Below are positions 55,678 to 64,000 of a stretch of DNA of 64,000 nucleotides, one piece after another (the first letter of the stretch is position 1; every line of letters starts with the position of its first letter). The DNA lies in assembly GCA_963836585.1 (NCBI GenBank), contig CAWIJV010000003.1:496001-560000 (forward strand). Direction: 5' to 3'. A program made the position numbers and the translations under genes. The notes beneath the pieces were generated by a model that worked only from the letters and a program-made list of their open reading frames with translations, was not told where the DNA came from and searched no databases. Origin of the DNA: BTUB01 sp963836585. Its GTDB lineage: Bacteria; Babelota; Babeliae; Babelales; Vermiphilaceae.

Positions 55678-58275
55678 ATGACTATCGAGCAGCCAGCAGA
55701 TCTCACGCCGCTTATGCGGCAATATTTTGCAATCAAGCAACAATACCCCCAGGCTTTGGTACTATTCCAAGTGGGGGATTTTTATGAACTCTTTTTTGAT
55801 GATGCCAAAACGGCGGCTCCATTTTTGGGCATCGCGCTCACCAAGCGGGGCAAGGGCAATGGTGAACCGATTCCGCTGTGCGGTGTGCCCGTGCACGCGC
55901 TGGAGCATTATCTTTCCAAGCTGATCAAAGGCGGTTTTAAAGTTGTTTTATGTGATCAGCTGGAGGAGGCTAAGCCGGGAAAAATGGTGGAGCGGGGAGT
56001 CACGCAAGTGTTCACGCCCGGCACATTAACCGATTCTAAACTGCTCGATGAAAAATCAGCTTCTTACTTGCTCTCATTTTATCCGACCGAATCTCAGTGG
56101 GGCCTGGTGTTTGCTGAGCTGCTCACCGCGCAGCTGTATGCAACAATTGTTCCCGGGCAAGCGGTAAAGGCACTCGAATCGGAGCTGATTCGCTTTTTTC
56201 CCGATGAAATTATTCTGCCTGATGAGAAACAGGTCAAACCGTTTCACGCATTATTTGCAAAATTGGGCTATTGCACGAGCGTGATCGGCGATGAGGATGC
56301 CTTAGTAAATGGCCATGCCTGGATCTCCAGCCAATTAACGAGCGAATCACAAGCGAGTGTGAGCGCGCATGCATCGGTGCAATCGGCGCTCGCTTATTTC
56401 TATGCCTACATGCGCAAAACGCAGCAGGCGGCTCTTGAGCAGTTTAAATCGGTGCAGTGGTATGCTCCCGAAGATTTTTTGATTCTTGATCCGGCAACGC
56501 AGGCAAATTTGGAGCTTGTGCGTAATACGCATGATGGCAGCAGAAAAAATAGTTTATTTGAGGTGCTCGATGGCGCGCTGAGCCCGATGGGCTCCCGGAT
56601 GATCAAGAAATGGATCATGCGGCCCTTGGTGCGGCAGACCGCTATTGTGCAGCGGCAAGAGGTTGTTGAACAATTTTTGCAGCAGGTGACCCTGTGCAAA
56701 CAACTGGAACAACTATTATCCGAAATTGGTGACATCGAGCGGGTGATTGGCAGAATTGCGCTGCGCCGTGGCACGGTGCATGATTTTTGCCATCTCAAGC
56801 GCGTGCTTGGCCTTTTACCGCAAATGGTAATGCTGGTGCAAACTCTTGCCCCAACGGCGCTGCTCCATGCGATTGCCGCCAACTGCGGTGATTTTAATAT
56901 TCTTTATACATTACTATCAGCAGCGCTCGCTGATGACAGCTCCAAAGATTGGATAATCAAAGAGGGCTTTGATCAGGAGCTGGATCATCTGCGAGATTTT
57001 GCGCAACATGCGGGCCAAAAAATTATGGCGCTTGAGCAGCAGGAGCAAAAAGCAACCGGCATCAATTCACTTAAAGTTCGCTACAATCAAGTGAGCGGCT
57101 ATTATATTGAAGTCACCAAAACGCATACCGATGCCATTCCCTCCCGCTATGTGCGGCAACAAACATTGGCCGGGCGTGAGCGGTATACCACGAGTGAGTT
57201 GCAAGCATTAGAGCATGAAATTCTGCGCGCACAATCGCAAACAGCGCAGGTTGAAAAAGCGGCATTCGAACGGATCAAACAAGAAACGCATGGCTATTTG
57301 GGGCCGTTGCGCAAACTATCTCATGCGCTGGCAAATCTTGACGCGCTGATTGGGCTCGCGCGGGTGTGCTATCAGTATAGTTACACGCGCCCACAATTTA
57401 ATGATGAGCGGCGCATTAGTATCACCGGCGGTCGCCATCCGGTGGTTGAGCGGGTGATTGGGCATCATTTTATTACCAACGATACTCAGTTGGATGATCA
57501 ACATGCCACCTGGATCATCACCGGGCCAAACATGGGCGGGAAATCTACCTACTTGCGCCAGGTTGCGCTCACTTCTATCATGGCTCAAATTGGTTGTTTT
57601 GTGCCGGCAAAATCGGCAGATTTAGCGCTGCTTGATCGGATATTTACCCGCATTGGTGCGGGCGATAATTTGGCGCAGGGCAAGAGCACCTTCTTGGTGG
57701 AGATGGAAGAGACGGCGGCAATTTGCAGCCAAGCAACTGAACGCAGTTTGGTGATTCTTGATGAAGTGGGCAGAGGCACCAGCACCTTTGACGGATTGGC
57801 GATTGCACAAGCGGTGGTTGAATTTATTCACACGAGCATAAAAGCACGCTGCTTATTTGCCACCCATTATCATGAGCTAACATTGCTACCCCAAAGTTTT
57901 GCCGGCATTTGCAGCTACTATGCGGCCAGCAGAAAAACAGATCGGGGCATTCAGTTTATCTATAAAATTATGCCGGGCGTGGCCGATGGCAGTTTTGGTG
58001 TTGAAGTTGCAAAACTTGCCGAGTTGCCTGCACCAGTAATTGCTCGTGCGCAGGAATTATTGGAATCGTTGCAGCATCATGGTGCGCAAACAACCTATGC
58101 GGCTGCACGCATTGATCCAGATGAGCGGCTTATGCAAATAAAAAAAGAGTTGGAAGTTGCACATGCTCAACTGCGGGAGGCACAAGCGCGCTTAGCAGCG
58201 CTTGAGACCATCGATTATGATCTGCTTTCGCCCAAGCAGGCATTTGATTTACTGTGGCGGTTGCGTGAGATGTAA
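55678..58275 (+). CDS. mutS: DNA mismatch repair protein MutS
   Basis: 865 residues, full length. The N-terminal mismatch-recognition domain has the Phe-x-Glu motif context (QVGDFYELFFDDA). The core and clamp follow, then an ABC ATPase with Walker A GPNMGGKST (616-624), EMEETAAI, Walker B LVILDEVGRGTSTFDG and ATHYHEL. The dimerisation C-terminus (VAKLAELPAPVIARAQELL) is present. It recognises base mismatches. The start ATG 55678 lies three bases after a truncated antitoxin ORF. Confidence 0.98.
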   Translation: MTIEQPADLTPLMRQYFAIKQQYPQALVLFQVGDFYELFFDDAKTAAPFLGIALTKRGKGNGEPIPLCGVPVHALEHYLSKLIKGGFKVVLCDQLEEAKPGKMVERGVTQVFTPGTLTDSKLLDEKSASYLLSFYPTESQWGLVFAELLTAQLYATIVPGQAVKALESELIRFFPDEIILPDEKQVKPFHALFAKLGYCTSVIGDEDALVNGHAWISSQLTSESQASVSAHASVQSALAYFYAYMRKTQQAALEQFKSVQWYAPEDFLILDPATQANLELVRNTHDGSRKNSLFEVLDGALSPMGSRMIKKWIMRPLVRQTAIVQRQEVVEQFLQQVTLCKQLEQLLSEIGDIERVIGRIALRRGTVHDFCHLKRVLGLLPQMVMLVQTLAPTALLHAIAANCGDFNILYTLLSAALADDSSKDWIIKEGFDQELDHLRDFAQHAGQKIMALEQQEQKATGINSLKVRYNQVSGYYIEVTKTHTDAIPSRYVRQQTLAGRERYTTSELQALEHEILRAQSQTAQVEKAAFERIKQETHGYLGPLRKLSHALANLDALIGLARVCYQYSYTRPQFNDERRISITGGRHPVVERVIGHHFITNDTQLDDQHATWIITGPNMGGKSTYLRQVALTSIMAQIGCFVPAKSADLALLDRIFTRIGAGDNLAQGKSTFLVEMEETAAICSQATERSLVILDEVGRGTSTFDGLAIAQAVVEFIHTSIKARCLFATHYHELTLLPQSFAGICSYYAASRKTDRGIQFIYKIMPGVADGSFGVEVAKLAELPAPVIARAQELLESLQHHGAQTTYAAARIDPDERLMQIKKELEVAHAQLREAQARLAALETIDYDLLSPKQAFDLLWRLREM

Positions 58276-58281
58276 AAAGAC

Positions 58282-58368
58282 CCTTCGATACGCAGCAAGC
58301 TGCTACTCAGGGCGAACGGTATCCTACCGTTCGTGGTGAGTAATCGCGAAGCGATTGTATCGAACCAT
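58282..58368. repeat. Dispersed palindromic element, complete two-part copy
   Basis: CCTTCGATACG, hairpin CAGC-AA-GCTG, CTACTCAGGGCGAACGG, then CCGTTCGTGGTGAGTA, hairpin ATCGC-GAA-GCGAT, TGTATCGAACCAT. This is the clearest example of the family. It lies between mutS and the surface-protein gene. Confidence 0.9.
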
Positions 58369-58457
58369 ATTTTTGCCGCTTGCAAAGAACTTGCTTTTCA
58401 AAAAAATCTGTAGTAATTCTTGAGAGAAGTCTTAATTTTTAAAAAAGGAAAAATGTA

Positions 58458-61400
58458 ATGGTCACTCTGATTCAAAAAATTAAAGCGCTAATCATCTCTC
58501 TCTCGATCCTATTTTGTGGTAATTTCCTAAATGCATCCTGCCCTACCAATTCAGCACAATTTTGCAATGTCTGCGTGAATGGCATCATCATTGCCAACAC
58601 GGGCATTTTTAATAATTTAACGGTAACCGGCGCCAGCATATTTGAGCGGCCCGGTCACAATTACTAACACCACCGAAAGTTTCGCGTGCGATGAGGGCGC
58701 ACTCGTGATTGACGGTGGTGTTGGCATTATGGGCAACTCAATGTCTGCGGTGCGATCACCGCAACCGGTGGCATAAGCTTCACCGGGCCATTGATAATAT
58801 TAGATCCAACGCAAAGCCTCAATTGCTCCGGCGGTGCAGTTGCGGTGCCTAAGGCGGTGTGGGCATCGGTGGCAATTTAAATGTCTGCGGCACTGGCATG
58901 TTTGGCAGTCCGGTGATTATCACTTCCACCGCAACCGGCTCTTCATGTTCCGAAGGTGCATTGGTAGTTTTCGGTGATGTGGGTATTGAAGGTAGCTTGA
59001 ATGTTTGCCAAGTAATTACCGCGGGTGGCGCCAGAAGTGTGCCGCTACTCAATAACGAATTAAGATCAGTCCCCTGCACGGGCCCGCGCAATGCACTGGT
59101 GCTAGAAGCATTGGGCAACGTGGGAATTCTAGATAATTTATATGTCTGTGGCAATGAAGAAATCGGCGGCAATACAACCATCAATGGCAACCTGAATGTT
59201 GCAGGCACTGGAACATTTGGCAACGTAAGTTTCACCGGCGGCAATGTCACCTTCAACAATTTCACGGTAAATGGTACCGGCACCATAAACAACCTGGTGG
59301 TAAACAATGCCACGATTAATAATTTGACGGTGACTGGTAGCACTCAGCTGAATAATGTTACCGTGAATAATCTCACCGGAAATAATGGTGCATTTGCTAA
59401 TCTCACGGTAACTGGTAGCGCTACGCTCAACACAGAAACCGTAAACGTAATTACCGGCAGCACCGGTTCATTCAACAACTTGACGGTGAATAATCTCACC
59501 GTGACCGGTAGCAGTACACTTAATACTGAAACGGTAAATATACTTACCGGCGGCACTGGCAGTTTCAACAATTTGAGTGCAAATAATTTCATCGTAAACA
59601 ATCTTATAGTTACTGGCCCGGTGAGCATCAGCAATACTACGAAAAGTACCACCTGCACAAACGGCGCACTCATTGTTTCTGGCGGCGTGGGCATTGGCGG
59701 CAACTTGAATGTCTGCGGAAATATTAATGCCGCAAACTTTAACCTGACTGGTGCAAGCAATTCTGCCAAATGCAATCTTTCAGTGGGTGATAATACCAAT
59801 AATGTGAATGCTGCTGGCGTGACGGGGGTCACAGCGCTGGGTGAAAACGCATTGCAAAATAATGTGGCCTCATATAATACAGCAGTGGGATGCAATGCAT
59901 TAAATAATAACAGTAATGTAAATGCTGTTGATAATGTAGCAGTAGGCTATCAAGCATTGCAATCAAATATAAACGGCAGCGATAATGTTGCGATAGGTTT
60001 TCAGGCGATGTTAAATATAACGGGAACCATCACTAGCGTGGCTATCGGAAGTCTTGCCGGTCAAATGATGGGAAGTAGTGATAACGCCAATGTTGCAATA
60101 GGGCGCCGGGCTATGCAAAATTTTCAAGGAGGTACCTATAATGTATCACTAGGGTTTGATACCATGGCAAATGCTACAGGATCAAGCAATAATATTGCAA
60201 TAGGCCTTGAGGCAATGCAACTTGGTACTTTGTTAAGCACTAATATAGCGATAGGAAGTACTGCGATGCGGTTGGCTAGCGGATCGAGTTTTAATATTGC
60301 CATTGGTGATGCTGCAATGGCAAGTGTAACAACAGGTTCAGCTAATAATGTTGCCGTAGGTTTTGCCACAATGGAGTTTGCAGTAACACCAACTTTTAAT
60401 GTGGCAATTGGGTACTTGGCAATGGAAGATGCAAGCATGCCAACCAATAATGTAGCGATTGGGCAAAATGCGCTGCGTAATAGTGTCGCTTGTAATGCTA
60501 ATGTTGCACTGGGCAGTAATGCCATGCTAACTTCAGCCGGTTCCATTAATACTGTGGCCATCGGTACTAATACAATGCAAAATGCCAGTGGAACCAGCGC
60601 TATTGCAATAGGAACCAACGCCATGGAAAATGCTAATAATGTTACTAATACTGTTGCGATTGGAAATGGAAGTATGGCAAATGCTACCGCTGCTAATACG
60701 AATGTTGCAATTGGATTGCAAGCAATGTTGGGTGCTGCTAATGCGAGCACAAATGTTGCAATTGGATCGCAAGCGATGCGTAATAGCACGGGCGCAACCA
60801 ATAATGTGGCAATTGGTAATAGTGCTCTTACCACTGGCACAGGCATTAACAATGTTGCCATCGGTACCAATGCGCTTTCTAAAAATTTGACCGGTTCAAC
60901 TAACATTGCCATTGGTAACAATGCCGGCAATAACTTCACCGGTGGTGAAAGCAACAATATCGATATTGGCAATCTTGGTGTGCTTGGCGATCAAAATATT
61001 ATTCGCATCGGCACGCAGGGTTCAGGATCCGGCCAGCAAAATACCTGTTTTATTGCCGGAATTTTTGGTGTTACGGGTAATAATACCGGATCAGCGCTTC
61101 CGGTATATGTGAGCACTAATGGCCAGCTTGGGACTGTGCCTTCATCAGCTCGCTATAAAAAAGACATTGCCGACATGAGCAGCCAGCAAGAGAAAATGCT
61201 CAAGCTGCGGCCGGTGACTTTCAGTTACAAAGGCGATGTGAGCAACAGCAAACGGTACGGCTTGATTGCTGAAGAAGTGAATGAGATTTATCCGGAAATT
61301 GTGGTGCGTGATGAAGCGGGTGAGATTTACTCAGTAAACTATATGGCGCTAATTCCGCTGCTACTCAAACAGATTCAGGAATTGGAGGAAAATACTCGTG

Positions 61401-61510
61401 CGCATGATGCGTTGCATGATGAGCAGTTGCATGAGCTTGATGTGCGGCATAGCCAAGAGATTGATCAGCTGAGGGTGATGGTAAACTCTCTTCTTGCTCT
61501 TCAAAAATAA
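58458..61510 (+). CDS. YadA-head-like surface protein with C-terminal S74 intramolecular chaperone, frameshifted
   Basis: About 1010 residues after joining four frame pieces, with changes near 58645, 58735 and 58855. The signal peptide is ALIISLSILFCGNFLNA. Then come GGVGIGGNLNVCG modules, asparagine/threonine-rich NNLTVTGS repeats, and from about 59850 roughly 25 YadA-head-type repeats (NVAIGxxAM, 14-20 residues each), which fold as a left-handed beta-roll trimer. The last ~120 residues are a Peptidase_S74 domain (SSARYKKDI with the self-cleavage Ser, then RYGLIAEEVNEIYPEIV) ending in a coiled coil. It is probably a trimeric surface fibre that releases its own C-terminal chaperone. No beta-barrel anchor is seen. 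A terminator follows. Confidence 0.85.
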
Positions 61511-61523
61511 AACTTCCTTTTTT

Positions 61524-61569
61524 AGTCCCCATCCTCGTGTGTGTGTTGAGGGTGGGGGACTTTTTTTTA
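61524..61569 (+). terminator. Rho-independent terminator
   Basis: AGTCCCC(A)TCC pairs with GGG(T)GGGGGACT and is followed by eight T bases. It ends the surface-protein transcript. Confidence 0.88.
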
Positions 61570-61675
61570 AAGCAGTTTTCACTGCATTTGCTTCTATTGC
61601 CAGAATGTTGCATTTGCCAACTATATTTGGTAATATTAAGATATATAAAAAAATAGCTTAAGTTAGGAGTTGCTG

Positions 61676-61867
61676 GTGCCGATCAGTGGAAAAGATATGT
61701 GTAAACTTTTTCTAAAAGCCGGGTATGAAATAGTGCCGGGAGGGGGAAAGGGCAGTCACATAAAACTCAAGAAAAAGAGTTGTCCAACAGTCATTATTCC
61801 CGGGCATAGAGAGCTAAGTACTGGAACGGAGCATATGCTCAGAAAAATTTTAGCAAAGGTTAAATAG
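61676..61867 (+). CDS. hicA: HicA-type toxin (mRNA interferase)
   Basis: 63 residues from GTG 61676; TAGGAG six bases upstream selects it over the TTG at 61670. PISGKDMCKLFLKAGYE, then GGKGSHIKL with the catalytic His, then VIIPGHRELSTGT are the HicA (YcfA) hallmarks. HicA cleaves mRNA when not bound by HicB. 11 bases before hicB. Confidence 0.93.
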   Translation: MPISGKDMCKLFLKAGYEIVPGGGKGSHIKLKKKSCPTVIIPGHRELSTGTEHMLRKILAKVK

Positions 61868-61878
61868 GAGGCCTAATT

Positions 61879-62310
61879 ATGGTATACCATTTCAAAGTTC
61901 ATAAAGAAAAAAAGGGGTATTCGGCTCAATGTATTGAGTTGCCTGGTTGTATCACCCAAGCCAATACCATGGAAGAATTAAAAGCAAATATGCAAGAGGC
62001 GCTCAATCTTTATATTGAAGAGCCAAGCGATTCTGATGATATTGCGGCATTTCCTGATGAAACTATAAGAAAATCTAAAAATGTGGCGGAAGTGCCCGTT
62101 GATCCTCTTATCGCCTTCGCATTTTTAATGCGATACTGGAGAATTAAAGATGGGCTTACGCAAAAAGAAGCGGCAGAAAAAATGGGATTCGATACGCTCT
62201 ATAGTTATCAACGGTTAGAAGCTAGAAAATGCAATCCAAGTTTAAAAATGATTGCTAGGATCAAAACAGTATTTCCTGAATTTTCAGTTGATTTAGCGAT
62301 GCGTAAATAA
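61879..62310 (+). CDS. hicB: HicB-type antitoxin with helix-turn-helix
   Basis: 143 residues. The N-terminal HicB fold (KKGYSAQCIELPGCITQANTMEELKANMQEAL) is followed by a C-terminal XRE-like helix-turn-helix (GLTQKEAAEKMGFDTLYSYQRLEARKCNPSLKMI) for operator binding. It neutralises HicA and likely represses the operon. AGGAGG precedes ATG 61879. A possible antidote remnant follows. Confidence 0.93.
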   Translation: MVYHFKVHKEKKGYSAQCIELPGCITQANTMEELKANMQEALNLYIEEPSDSDDIAAFPDETIRKSKNVAEVPVDPLIAFAFLMRYWRIKDGLTQKEAAEKMGFDTLYSYQRLEARKCNPSLKMIARIKTVFPEFSVDLAMRK

Positions 62311-62312
62311 CT

Positions 62313-62468
62313 AATGCGCGAGCTGATTTTATAAAAAAATCCAAAATTTCTGCGGCAAAAGTTAAGCGTATTCTTGCTCAAGAAGATCCGGATTTTTTTG
62401 ATGTGAAGTTACTGATTAATGCTATGGGATTTACCATAACGATTGTTGGTAGAGAGAAATCTGCCTAA
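62313..62468 (+). pseudogene. Possible addiction-module antidote C-terminal remnant
   Basis: An open frame without a start codon reads KKSKISAAKVKRILAQED, PDFFDVKLLINAMGFTITIVG. The pattern resembles the end of COG3636-type antidotes (short helix-turn-helix then NP.F.T.LKVL.ALG..L.V). It could be a remnant fused behind hicB or a frameshifted tail. It overlaps the end of the convergent peptidase gene by four bases. Confidence 0.35.
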
Positions 62469-63298
62469 GCAGTTTTTACTGCATTCTCTTGCTGCATATG
62501 CGCAATCAATTGCGTCATTTCCTGATAACGAGTTTTGCTGGCCGGATGGGTGCGCAGATCTTCTTGGTAATTTTTAGCCATCGATTGCGCAAAATCTTCT
62601 TGCAATGCTTGAGCGGTTTGCATATGCCCGGCTGCTGCCAAAAGATCGGCGCGCAGTTCACGGTGATGGCGGTAGGCATGCACTGCCCGACTTTTTTCAT
62701 AATCGGCGCGTGAATATCCTTTTTCTTGCAAGAAATCGATGATGTAACCACCTTCAATAGAATCCATATGCTTCAAGTGCTGCATCTCATGTTTTATGAT
62801 CGCATCCTGAATGTGCGGTGCGCGCGCTTGCAGCCATTCTTTGTCGATTGCAATTTTATGGTGCATTGTGCGGCCATCAAATTCTTGAATCGCCAATAAT
62901 GGGCAGCCTTTATTAGGCTGGTATGCAATTTCTACCGCATTGGGATTGATGTAGCCATCGGCCAACATATCTTTAATATGATTGGTGAGCGGATCACTAT
63001 TTTTTTTGGCAGTTATTTTATTGTTGACCACGATCGAATATTTTTGCCGCACTTGGGCAAACTCATCCATGAGCTGTTGCCACTCATCATGCGCAATGTT
63101 AAATTCATCACGAATGCCATTCATCACCGCAGTATGCTCTTGATCAAGATTGCGAGTGAGGGCTGCGCCCATGATTTTTTGTTGTGGGTTTACCATCACG
63201 CGAATGAACTGATTCATTACTATGATTGTAGCACACAGGCCGATGAGGGCTATGCTTGCGTGCAAACATTGTTTGGTGATTGATACGTTGCTTAACAT
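62465..63298 (-). CDS. Membrane-anchored or exported metallopeptidase-like protein (HEMQH)
   Basis: 277 residues with one N-terminal hydrophobic segment (ASIALIGLCATIIVMNQFIRVMV). The zinc-binding helix is IKHEMQHLKHMD, with a downstream HRELRADLLAAAGHMQTAQAL that may supply the third ligand. A EFNIAHDEWQQL region resembles its frameshifted paralog at 15221. It overlaps the upstream paralog by seven bases, so they form an operon. M48-like is the closest description; not certain. Confidence 0.75.
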   Translation of the reverse strand: MLSNVSITKQCLHASIALIGLCATIIVMNQFIRVMVNPQQKIMGAALTRNLDQEHTAVMNGIRDEFNIAHDEWQQLMDEFAQVRQKYSIVVNNKITAKKNSDPLTNHIKDMLADGYINPNAVEIAYQPNKGCPLLAIQEFDGRTMHHKIAIDKEWLQARAPHIQDAIIKHEMQHLKHMDSIEGGYIIDFLQEKGYSRADYEKSRAVHAYRHHRELRADLLAAAGHMQTAQALQEDFAQSMAKNYQEDLRTHPASKTRYQEMTQLIAHMQQENAVKTA

Positions 63299-64000
63299 TG
63301 TTGCTCCATATATTTAACTAAGTTGGTAATTGCCGCATGCCGCTCCGTTTCGGTCGGGTGCGTGCTGTGTGTCGGATTGGTTTGCTCGTGTGGGAACTTT
63401 TTAATACGTTCTTGCATATCATGCATGAATGCTTGGGCGGTATCCATGCCATGCGCTGCTGCGAGCAGGTCTGCGCGATATTCTTTGAATTTCTTTAAGG
63501 CGATAAAATCAGGATCGGCATAATATTCTTCCGAGCTGACATCATTTTTTTCCAGCACATCTTTAACGATCATCATCTCGATGGCATCATAGGTGAGCAA
63601 GTGCTGAATCTCGTGGCGCAAATAAGCAAGCGCTACTTCATCTGACTTTTTTTCTACTTCGCTCATATTCACCCGAATGATATGGCGAATTTTTCCTTTT
63701 TCAAAGCTTTGGCATGCAGAGAGGAAACTCTGAGGGGTTTTCACATATTCAATTTCGACGCGTGCGGGGTTGATGCCATATTCAGCCAGGGTAGTATAGA
63801 TGGTGGTAATAAAAGGATGATGAGCGGCCGGAATTTCACCGTTCGGGCTCACCAAATTATCATTATTTTTCAGCCTTTGCAGGGCCTTCATGGCATTTTC
63901 CCACTGCACCGGATGGATTTGAGGGAAAGCTAGGGGTATACGAGTCAATAACTGGCTGTTTTCCTGGGTAAGCTGCTCTTTCAGGGTATGGGCTACCGTA
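63292..64000 (-). CDS. Metallopeptidase-like protein (HEIQH), partial at window edge
   Basis: The frame is open to the right edge of the window (upstream of TTG 63948 it reads AHTLKEQLTQENSQLL), so the 5' end is missing. At least 235 residues. YLRHEIQHLLTYDAIE is the zinc-binding helix, and KEYRADLLAAAHGMDTAQAF mirrors the RADLLAA(A)GHMQTAQAL of its downstream paralog. Together with 15221-15995 it forms a small family of exported peptidases in this genome. Confidence 0.75.
   Translation of the reverse strand, partial: TVAHTLKEQLTQENSQLLTRIPLAFPQIHPVQWENAMKALQRLKNNDNLVSPNGEIPAAHHPFITTIYTTLAEYGINPARVEIEYVKTPQSFLSACQSFEKGKIRHIIRVNMSEVEKKSDEVALAYLRHEIQHLLTYDAIEMMIVKDVLEKNDVSSEEYYADPDFIALKKFKEYRADLLAAAHGMDTAQAFMHDMQERIKKFPHEQTNPTHSTHPTETERHAAITNLVKYMEQQC

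Noticed and set aside
59250..60960. Regular short repeats that could suggest a CRISPR array
   Set aside because: The periodicity is in coding triplets and matches YadA-head protein repeats; there are no identical repeats with unique spacers.
58849..60972. Long minus-strand frames (58849-59343, 59344-59895, 60136-60972) opposite the surface protein
   Set aside because: They are shadows of a repetitive asparagine/threonine/alanine-rich coding sequence on the plus strand. The translations are valine/proline-rich low complexity.

Overview
The window looks like a chromosomal segment of a Gram-negative bacterium with a host-dependent lifestyle. The best guess is a member of Dependentiae (TM6/Babeliae) or a similar symbiont. 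The evidence is the gene mix: a concentrative nucleoside transporter beside CTP synthase, ankyrin proteins with signal peptides, many exported proteins with no recognised family, a cysteine-rich outer-membrane barrel, a YadA-like head protein with an S74 chaperone tail, and scattered toxin-antitoxin genes. The assignment is inference; there is no rRNA here to test it. Housekeeping genes include dnaE, uvrA, mutS, ruvB, prfA, rpmE, pyrG, pheS, galU, rodA, yebC and yicC. The tRNAs are Asp, Asn, Val, Phe, Pro and His.

Bases 1 to about 14,600 form an AT-rich accessory region. It holds an AlbA_2-type regulator bracketed by a direct repeat, an exported family 3 glycosidase, an IS982-family element, an exported P-loop kinase, and a filamentous-phage-type replication gene broken by an IS256-family element with an 8-bp target duplication. 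A run of small lipoproteins and exported proteins follows. The region ends in a decayed large serine recombinase whose last codons lie inside the 3' end of tRNA-Asp. Together these read as the remains of an integrated element.

Bases 14,600 to 20,000 hold a tRNA cluster and several genes broken by frameshifts: a metallopeptidase, a beta-CASP metallo-beta-lactamase protein and two paralogous exported proteins, one with a 2H phosphoesterase domain. From 20,000 on, gene density is high and composition is more GC-rich: glycerophosphodiesterase, ankyrin protein, ERF protein, rpmE-prfA, nucleoside transporter-pyrG, PEP synthase, pheS-galU, dnaE, the porin plus solute-binding pair, yebC-yicC, an AAA_14/DUF4143 ATPase, ruvB, three paralogous exported proteins ahead of rodA, uvrA, mutS, the YadA/S74 surface protein, hicAB and two exported metallopeptidases.

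Two themes cut across the window. First, essential genes (prfA, pyrG, pheS) carry single-base frameshifts, mostly explained by one missing base in a short homopolymer. Many apparent pseudogenes may therefore be sequencing error, though the recombinase and the beta-CASP gene have too many breaks for that alone. Second, a dispersed palindromic intergenic element (consensus ends CCTTCGATACG and CGAACGG) recurs at least eight times. Its internal hairpin arms differ completely between copies yet stay self-complementary.
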